Shown in pieces: positions 58,798 to 64,000 of a DNA stretch of 64,000 nucleotides (its first letter is position 1; every line of letters begins with the position of its first letter). The notes under the pieces are model-generated. The model saw only the letters and a list, made by a program, of their open reading frames with translations. It did no database searches and was not told the origin of the DNA. The stretch covers positions 7,079,501 through 7,143,500 of the forward strand of contig JABWDB010000011.1 of the NCBI GenBank assembly GCA_019614645.1. Direction: 5' to 3'. The translations under genes and the position numbers were made by a program. The stretch comes from Stratiolaelaps scimitus (taxonomy: Eukaryota; Arthropoda; Arachnida; Mesostigmata; Laelapidae).

Positions 58798-59025
58798 TTA
58801 AGCAGGAACAAACACCTGCTCTGGGATCGCTAAGGTCGCCTCATCCTTGGTGGGGCCGGCTGCTTGACTCGCCGCATCCGCCGGGGCAGCGGCGTCCGAG
58901 TCCCTTTGCTTGCACGTACCCTTGTTGGGCAGCAACGAAAGAACCTGATCAATCAGTGCGACGTGCCTCTTGAACGATTTTCTGTCCAATTTCCACATGT
59001 GGTACAGCGCGCGGAGCGACAATTC
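58798..59025 (-). CDS. Array unit C: terminal exon
   Basis: Acceptor GCATTTGAGCAG, then a phase matching unit B exon 8: ELSLRALYHMWKLDRKSFKR. It continues HVALIDQVLSLLPNKGTCKQ into an Ala/Asp-rich tail and stops at 58,798. The frame is intact and 48 residues longer than in unit B, so unit C may use a different tail or be the ancestral form. Upstream exons are only fragmentary in this window. Confidence 0.6.
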   Translation of the reverse strand, partial: ELSLRALYHMWKLDRKSFKRHVALIDQVLSLLPNKGTCKQRDSDAAAPADAASQAAGPTKDEATLAIPEQVFVPA

Positions 59026-59325
59026 CTGCTCAAATGCGATTAGCAATTTTGATCTAACTACGTCAGGACAGTGGCGCTTCTTTGGATTTCAGAACACGAA
59101 ATGTGATAAAAATTACACGACTAAAATAGGTTCCGTGATATTTTAGAAAAACATCAAGTAATAAGATAACTTTTCGGCAATCCTCACTGTTCCAGCCGAG
59201 CGCAGGCAAAACCTCTCAGTGTTGTAATTAGAAACGATAGACCTAGAGAGATCGTAATTTTAAAGCGCGCACCCCACCTCCCCCACTTGTGGCCTCGCAA
59301 GCTTTTGGGCGGTTCCGGATCGGTG

Positions 59326-59660
59326 CTATCTACGTACGGGACTTCGACCGTGGGCCGGCAAAGAGGTTCGGGTTAAACGACCCGTCAACATGAAAATCTC
59401 GACCCTAACATATCGACTGCTGAGCAAGATATTTTGTCGGCCAAGTCCTATAGAAGTATCCAACAAGTCGCTAGCATACCCGAAGGGGCTCAGCTTCAGG
59501 AAGAACGGTGACAAATCGGTGTTCCAGGGGCTCGTAACACCGCTCCGCTTTGTCGATTCCGCCATTCGCACTCGAAATGAACGAGGGAACTGTTGTTTCT
59601 AGGGAGTCGCTTTCGGTGTAGTCCTCTGCAGTCATCCCGAATGCACTTAAGAATACGTCA
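59326..59660 (-). pseudogene. Array unit C: upstream remnant
   Basis: Open frames ending PFFLKLSPFGYASDLLDTSI and, in another frame, ETTVPSFISSANGGIDKAER are homologous to 47,100-47,330 in unit B intron 7. The coding frame is ambiguous between the copies, suggesting decay. A TGACTGCAG acceptor-like site lies near 59,630. Confidence 0.35.
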
Positions 59661-60074
59661 AAAATTATGCCACCAACCAACTCACTGCAAAAGAACAAGA
59701 CACTGGAAACTCGCTGTTCGGGACTAACTAAGCTAAGGTGCAAGCACCCATATACGTGCGTTCTTTTTTTTTGCAATGACAACCGAGGCCTCAAGAAATA
59801 TCCTTGCCGTAGGCATTTTCCTCCTTAATGTTGGATGCGACACTCTTTCTCACTTCGTATTCGGGGCGGATGCCTCTCGGTATGGACATAGACGACGAGT
59901 TCGTAATTCACCGAGGGTGCGTACGGCCAGCGTTTAGTAACAAATTCTGTTGTCCTAAAGGGTTGCCACATGTGAGAGCCACGCATTGGGCCTATGGCAT
60001 ATACCAAGTTAGCTATGGGCAATTACGATTGACTTGTAGGCTGCGAGAATCAGCAGCTCATTAATCCTAACGTG

Positions 60075-60350
60075 CTAAGTTGAGTTGGAACAGGGAATAT
60101 AGCAATAGCCTAACGTCAACACACCATCATCGGTCTCCTTCGACGACGCCCCATGGCTCGTGGTACAGGTGGATGATACAATTCGGTCAGGTTGAGCAGT
60201 TCGCGAGTTCTCCGGAGGCGGCCGAAACTTTCCCATAGCACAGAGTTTGCCTAAGACCTCCTCCTGTATCGCAGCGACTTGTAGACTAAGGCGGTGCACT
60301 TCGTTCCTATACTGTGATTGAATACGCTCTTGGGCCTTTTCCGCCGATCT
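60075..60350 (-). CDS. Unassigned coding-like segment with coiled-coil character
   Basis: The frame reads SRSAEKAQERIQSQYRNEVH then RLSLQVAAIQEEVLGKLCAM, with heptad-like spacing and high charge, followed by a polar tail. It ends at 60,075 and is bounded upstream by a stop and a SINE I remnant (60,370-60,420). It may be an exon of the array family or a gene relic. I do not recognise it. Confidence 0.3.
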   Translation of the reverse strand, partial: RSAEKAQERIQSQYRNEVHRLSLQVAAIQEEVLGKLCAMGKFRPPPENSRTAQPDRIVSSTCTTSHGASSKETDDGVLTLGYCYIPCSNST

Positions 60351-60369
60351 ACTCAGCGTGGGGTAATGA

Positions 60370-60420
60370 CAAAAAGAGGCTTGTTAAAGGAACGGCAATT
60401 TTTACACGGCAATCCCCCCA
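60370..60420 (-). repeat. SINE I fragment
   Basis: GGCTTGTTAAAGGAACGGCA followed by ATTTTTACACGGCAAT matches the body end of family I. Confidence 0.5.
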
Positions 60421-60639
60421 CAAGGTATATTGTATATGACCCCATCGGTATCCGTATAGTGTTTGTAAACGGGACTTATGACTCTAGTCCCCTGACGAGC
60501 ACTGTGATAAGTTCATTATTTGCCTCACGAGCAGCTCACGGAAATGTTTATCAATAAATCAAAATCGATTAGGCGTTTACCTCTTGTCAATGGACGTCCT
60601 GTCTATTATATATCACCGTAGACCAGAGAATACAAAAGG

Positions 60640-60712
60640 TATTTATTTTTAATATTATTATTATTATCGTTTTTGCTAGTATTATTAATAATTATCAATT
60701 TCTTGATAATTT
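60640..60712 (-). terminator. 3' end signals of transporter 2
   Basis: On the minus strand, downstream of the transporter 2 stop, there is a hairpin ATTATCAA / TTGATAAT (plus 60,691-60,710, eight-pair stem, four-base loop). A TTA-rich tract and an AATAAA polyadenylation signal (plus TTTATT near 60,641) follow. Confidence 0.45.
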
Positions 60713-60741
60713 CTCGTTTTGCTTGACTTCGGCACGCACTT

Positions 60742-62318
60742 TCAATGAGCATGCGTCGGCACCGCTTTTACCGACTTCTTCTCACTCATCTCCCCTCGAT
60801 GATAGAGATCCTTCACATCGTCAATCGTGTCCGGCAGTCGTTTGTTCAGCGTCTCTGGTAGCATCGTGACACAGCCAATAATGGACACGCACAAGCCGAG
60901 TATGATGAAGCACGGAACCGATGAATGAGTCCAGTCTCCGATGTTCTTGATGAACGGGGCAAATCCGGCGCCGATTCTCGACAGCATCATAGCTGATGCG
61001 TAGCCAGCGGTTCGTACAGGCGTCGGGTAGACTTCGTGCACGGACACCCAGACGATGAAGCCGTAGTTGTTGACGAAGACGCGCGCGATCATGTTGCCCC
61101 AGACTTTCGTCAGCTCGCGACTGTCGTCTAGGAAAAACACGACGACAAAGATGCAGGCCGCCACCGTGATGTTGAACATCTGCGTCTGACGTCGTCGGCA
61201 CTTGCGGATGAGGTACATTGCGATGAAGGCGGAGGGGAATTCGGCGAATGTCGATATGGCGAAGTTCAGGTGCGGGTTGCCAGGCAGCCGATGTGCGTTC
61301 ACTGCAAAGTAGTAGCTGATCGACGACCAGCAGAACCAGTTCGCGCCGAGGGTCAGTGCGGTCCGCCGCAGTATGGGAATTCGCATGATATCGACAAAGC
61401 CCAAATTGCGACTCTTCGCTGCGCTCTCGCTTTCAGCGTGGACGGCAAGCTTCGGCATCACCTCCATCATGTTGGGTATCGGCCTCCGGTTCATCTTCAG
61501 TATTCGCACGATGACCCGTTCGGCTTCGGTGAATCGGTGCTTGGCTACGAGCCATTTCGGCGATTCGTGTAGAACCCAAAAGAACGGCAGCAGCAGAAGA
61601 CCCGATAAGCCGATCGCCAGCTGCATATAGCGGAAGTTCAACAGGTAGTAGGACAGCAGCGGTATGAACATCACCGGCAGGGTGTAGCCGATCCCGAAGC
61701 CAATGTTCATGTAGATGCGGTCGGACTCTGGCAGGATCTCCATGAACGCCGTGACCAGCGACGCGGTCATGCCAGACGTTGCCGCCGACAGCACGAAGCG
61801 AAATGTGTTGAACGCGACGAAGCTGTTCACGAACGCTGCCGCCACTCCGGTGCTCAGCAAGAGGGCAAGACCTATGAAGAACGTGTATTTCCTTCCTAAC
61901 TTATCGGACGTCCTCCCGAAAATGATGACGCCGACCAATGAGCCGGCCATTACGATGCTCTGCATCGCGGACATCTTCCATGAGTCAGCGCAGATGAGCT
62001 GCCACTCCTCGGTGGCTGTCAACCCGAAGCCTTCGCGATCGTACTCGTAGCCGTTGCTGCACCCAACGATCTGTTCTCGATCAATGCGGCCACCGAACTC
62101 TTCGTTGGGGTCGGCTATCCAGCCGTACATCGAGCAGCCGCTGGGCTCGGGTGATGCCTCGGAGGCGCGCGGTAGGCCGTTCTCCCTCCACCAAACGCTG
62201 GGCATGCTCATGTTCGGACGAGCACACCAATGCTTGACGTCGGCCGCCATCAGGGGCGACATCAGATTCGTCCACGCAACCGGAAAGGCGCGAAGACAAG
62301 CCAACGCCGTGACCACAC
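60742..62318 (-). CDS. SLC22-like organic ion transporter 2, exon 2 (protein 542 aa)
   Basis: Paralogue of transporter 1 and probably a plasma-membrane organic ion carrier with twelve helices. Acceptor TCTCGTTCCAG. The exon opens VVTALACLRAFPVAWTNLMS and has the same loop cysteines. The MFS signature DKLGRK is at about 156-161, HESPKWL at about 268-274, VHEVYPTPVR in the second half, and LPETLNKRLPDTIDD near the end. The loop between helices 1 and 2 is three residues longer than in transporter 1. The frame extends upstream of the acceptor to an ATG at 62,373, but the conserved exon 1 at 63.7 kb shows that segment is intron. Substrate unknown. Confidence 0.93.
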
Positions 62319-62449
62319 CTGGAACGAGATTAGTATGCCATGAAATGATTGATAAGCCTGTGTTAGATAGCATTCGAGCCGAACGATGCCATCGGAGAAG
62401 GCTCCGGTAGAGGAGGGACTATTTTTTTTCTTGCCAGGTACGAGGAAGG

Positions 62450-62560
62450 AAGGGAATAAGCAAAGGTGGCCCCGACGGCTCCTCTCATAGTAATACCTAA
62501 TAGGTTAAAAGCTAAGGCCTGTCAGATAGGGGCAGAACAGCTCAGGGTCAGCTCGAAAAA
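62450..62560 (+). repeat. SINE II copy in the intron of transporter 2
   Basis: GAATAAGCAAAGGTGGCCCC, CTCTCATAGTAATACCTAAT, AAGGCCTGTCAGATAGGGGC and GGGTCAGCTCGAAAAA match the 17.3-17.5 kb copy block by block in order. It is on the strand opposite to the gene. Confidence 0.7.
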
Positions 62561-62569
62561 TCAGGGAAG

Positions 62570-63700
62570 GGAGTGACAATGTCGAAGACCGGCCAATATG
62601 CCGCATAAGGTTCAGCGACTTTCCAGACCTCCTTTTCTGATTCGTACAAATGAGCCCAGTGCTGCTATTGCTTGCTGTTCATCGGCGGCTAATTATAGCT
62701 GAGTATCTATAACGAAGAGCTGGTGGCAGCTTACAACGAACAGTGATACATGGGCAGATCCGGGTAGACAGGTGCGCCTCATCGGCACTTCGATAACTAA
62801 CGATTGAGAATCGCCTGCGGCATTTGATTCCGTCTCCAAGTCCATACAATTCGTTTGTTGCTGCCAAGGCAGTCTTCGAATGACAGCCGGATCATTTCGT
62901 TTACCAACTGCCGCCGTCGTATCACACTGCCAATCCGCATCAATAGGCGGTGAGATATCCACGGTCATTGAAGTAATTGCAACAAATGTAATTACGATTC
63001 AGCAACACCATGCTCCGCCAGTATTTCATTCTCTTCGCCTCTATGGGAATCCTATTCCTGTCAACTGGTGAAAATCATTTACTGTATACAATGAGCAAAT
63101 GCCACTAATACATTATAACGTATATTGGATGAATATTTCCAAGCTGGAATACGCTCAGCCCCCTAAATATGAACAACTCAATCCATGGTGCAACAACTGC
63201 TATCGCGGCATAAGGCTTCAGAAGACGGGCAACGCCTTATAAATGCAAATGTGCGACGGCGAGCGTATATTGGATGGGAATTATGCAATTAATTACTCGG
63301 AAAATTACCATTCTGCCAGCAAATGGCAAACGTGACTTGAGCGGAGAAGAAAATGCCAAAATACGATAGATTCACTCAGCACTCCTCATAGTAATGACAG
63401 ATTAACACGCATCACGTGTATATGATACCAATCTATGAATTCGCATAGCCTTGTACAATGGCGCTGCCATCTTCACTGAGTGGGTGTAGCCGTCAACGAG
63501 TCCCTCCGGAACTCTCGGAACAGCACGTCGCATTGACCGCAAATCTGATCACATAGCTATTTGAAACACCTCGGTTCACCCTACGTAATCTACCCGCTTC
63601 AGAAATACGAAAACACTGCCGCGGAAAACAAGACGATTGGCACTTGATCACACTCGAGCGAACTCGAGTTGCGAGTCGGAGATGCGCTCGTAGCAATCTT
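62570..63700. other. Remainder of the transporter 2 intron
   Basis: The 1,388-base intron (63,706-62,319) holds the SINE II copy and a short SINE III tail fragment near 63,225-63,262. No other gene is seen. Confidence 0.6.
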
Positions 63701-63706
63701 TCTCAC

Positions 63707-63758
63707 CATGGTAGATGCCGAACCGTCCAATGACCTGCACAACATCAATATCTTCCAT
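63707..63758 (-). CDS. SLC22-like transporter 2, exon 1 (N-terminal 17 codons)
   Basis: Reads MEDIDVVQVIGRFGIYH and ends in phase 1 at a GTGAGA donor (63,706). It is 52 bases long, exactly as in transporter 1 (MEKTDVVQVIGRFGRYH), and joins to exon 2 to make Gly18. Finding this exon in both paralogues fixes the true start of both proteins. Confidence 0.88.
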
Positions 63759-63759
63759 C

Positions 63760-64000
63760 GCCGCATCAACGGAGAACCTTGCCACGTCCTAATGGCGCCC
63801 TCGTACAGCCGCAAATGGCGTTATACTAATTGCTCCTGGACTAATTGATGCCGGTGACGGGGGAGGCGGGACGAGAGAGAGAGAGAGAGTCTAAGACAAC
63901 TTGTAAAAATCGTCTCATTCTATCGAGTCTAATTAGTCGTTGATGGCTGCGGGATCTTATTATTTCCCTCGCAAACGATGGCGGCCAGCGGCGACGGAGC
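63760..64000. other. Upstream of transporter 2
   Basis: Putative promoter / 5' UTR side of transporter 2. It contains a short GA tract (about 63,875-63,890). No defined element was recognised. Confidence 0.4.

Noticed and set aside
62319..62373. ATG at 62,373 as the start of transporter 2
   Set aside because: The segment is intron: a strong acceptor follows it, and a conserved 52-base exon 1 exists at 63,758-63,707.

Overview
This is a stretch of a eukaryotic nuclear genome, almost certainly from an arthropod. Coding density is low, two genes have introns with GT..AG sites, and microsatellites, tRNA-derived SINEs and a non-LTR retrotransposon are common. The SLC22-type transporters and general character would fit a mite or tick, but that placement is an inference from overall character and I hold it with low confidence.

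Layout. From 1 to about 39 kb I find no supportable host gene. This part is dominated by simple repeats (many pure TA tracts, trinucleotide tracts, GC-rich CCG tracts), by fragments of three tRNA-derived SINE-like families (called I, II and III here), and by a short internally deleted mariner-like relic (13.1-13.6 kb). It also holds one apparently intact two-ORF non-LTR retrotransposon on the minus strand (about 22.1-17.5 kb). Its ORF1 is a gag-like protein with three CCHC knuckles. Its ORF2 has a C2H2 finger, reverse transcriptase and a restriction-like endonuclease. ORF1 stop and ORF2 start overlap as ATGA.

From 39 to 64 kb the window is gene-rich and has no long TA tract. Two paralogous SLC22-like organic ion transporters face each other at the edges: 39,290-41,143 on plus and 63,758-60,742 on minus. 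For both I could assemble a complete two-exon gene, with a 52-nt first exon and an intron at the same codon and phase. Between them lies a tandem, partly decayed array of a gene family I do not recognise, all on the minus strand. One copy (unit B, 55,789-46,987) can be assembled into an open reading frame of about 790 codons across eight exons, nearly all joined in phase 1. It has a cytoplasmic N-terminus of eight 16-residue repeats, one transmembrane segment, several small cysteine-rich exons and a large glycosylated-looking ectodomain. Unit A (45.2-42.3 kb) is a pseudogene. Units D (about 57.9-57.1 kb) and C (about 59.8-58.8 kb) are fragments. Homologous downstream flanks show that the array grew by segmental duplication.

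How it fits together: the transporters are probably plasma-membrane solute carriers, and the array codes for a type II membrane ectoprotein of unknown role. Nothing in the sequence proves a functional link between the two families. The most novel items are the unit B family and the unusual ORF1/ORF2 combination of the retrotransposon.
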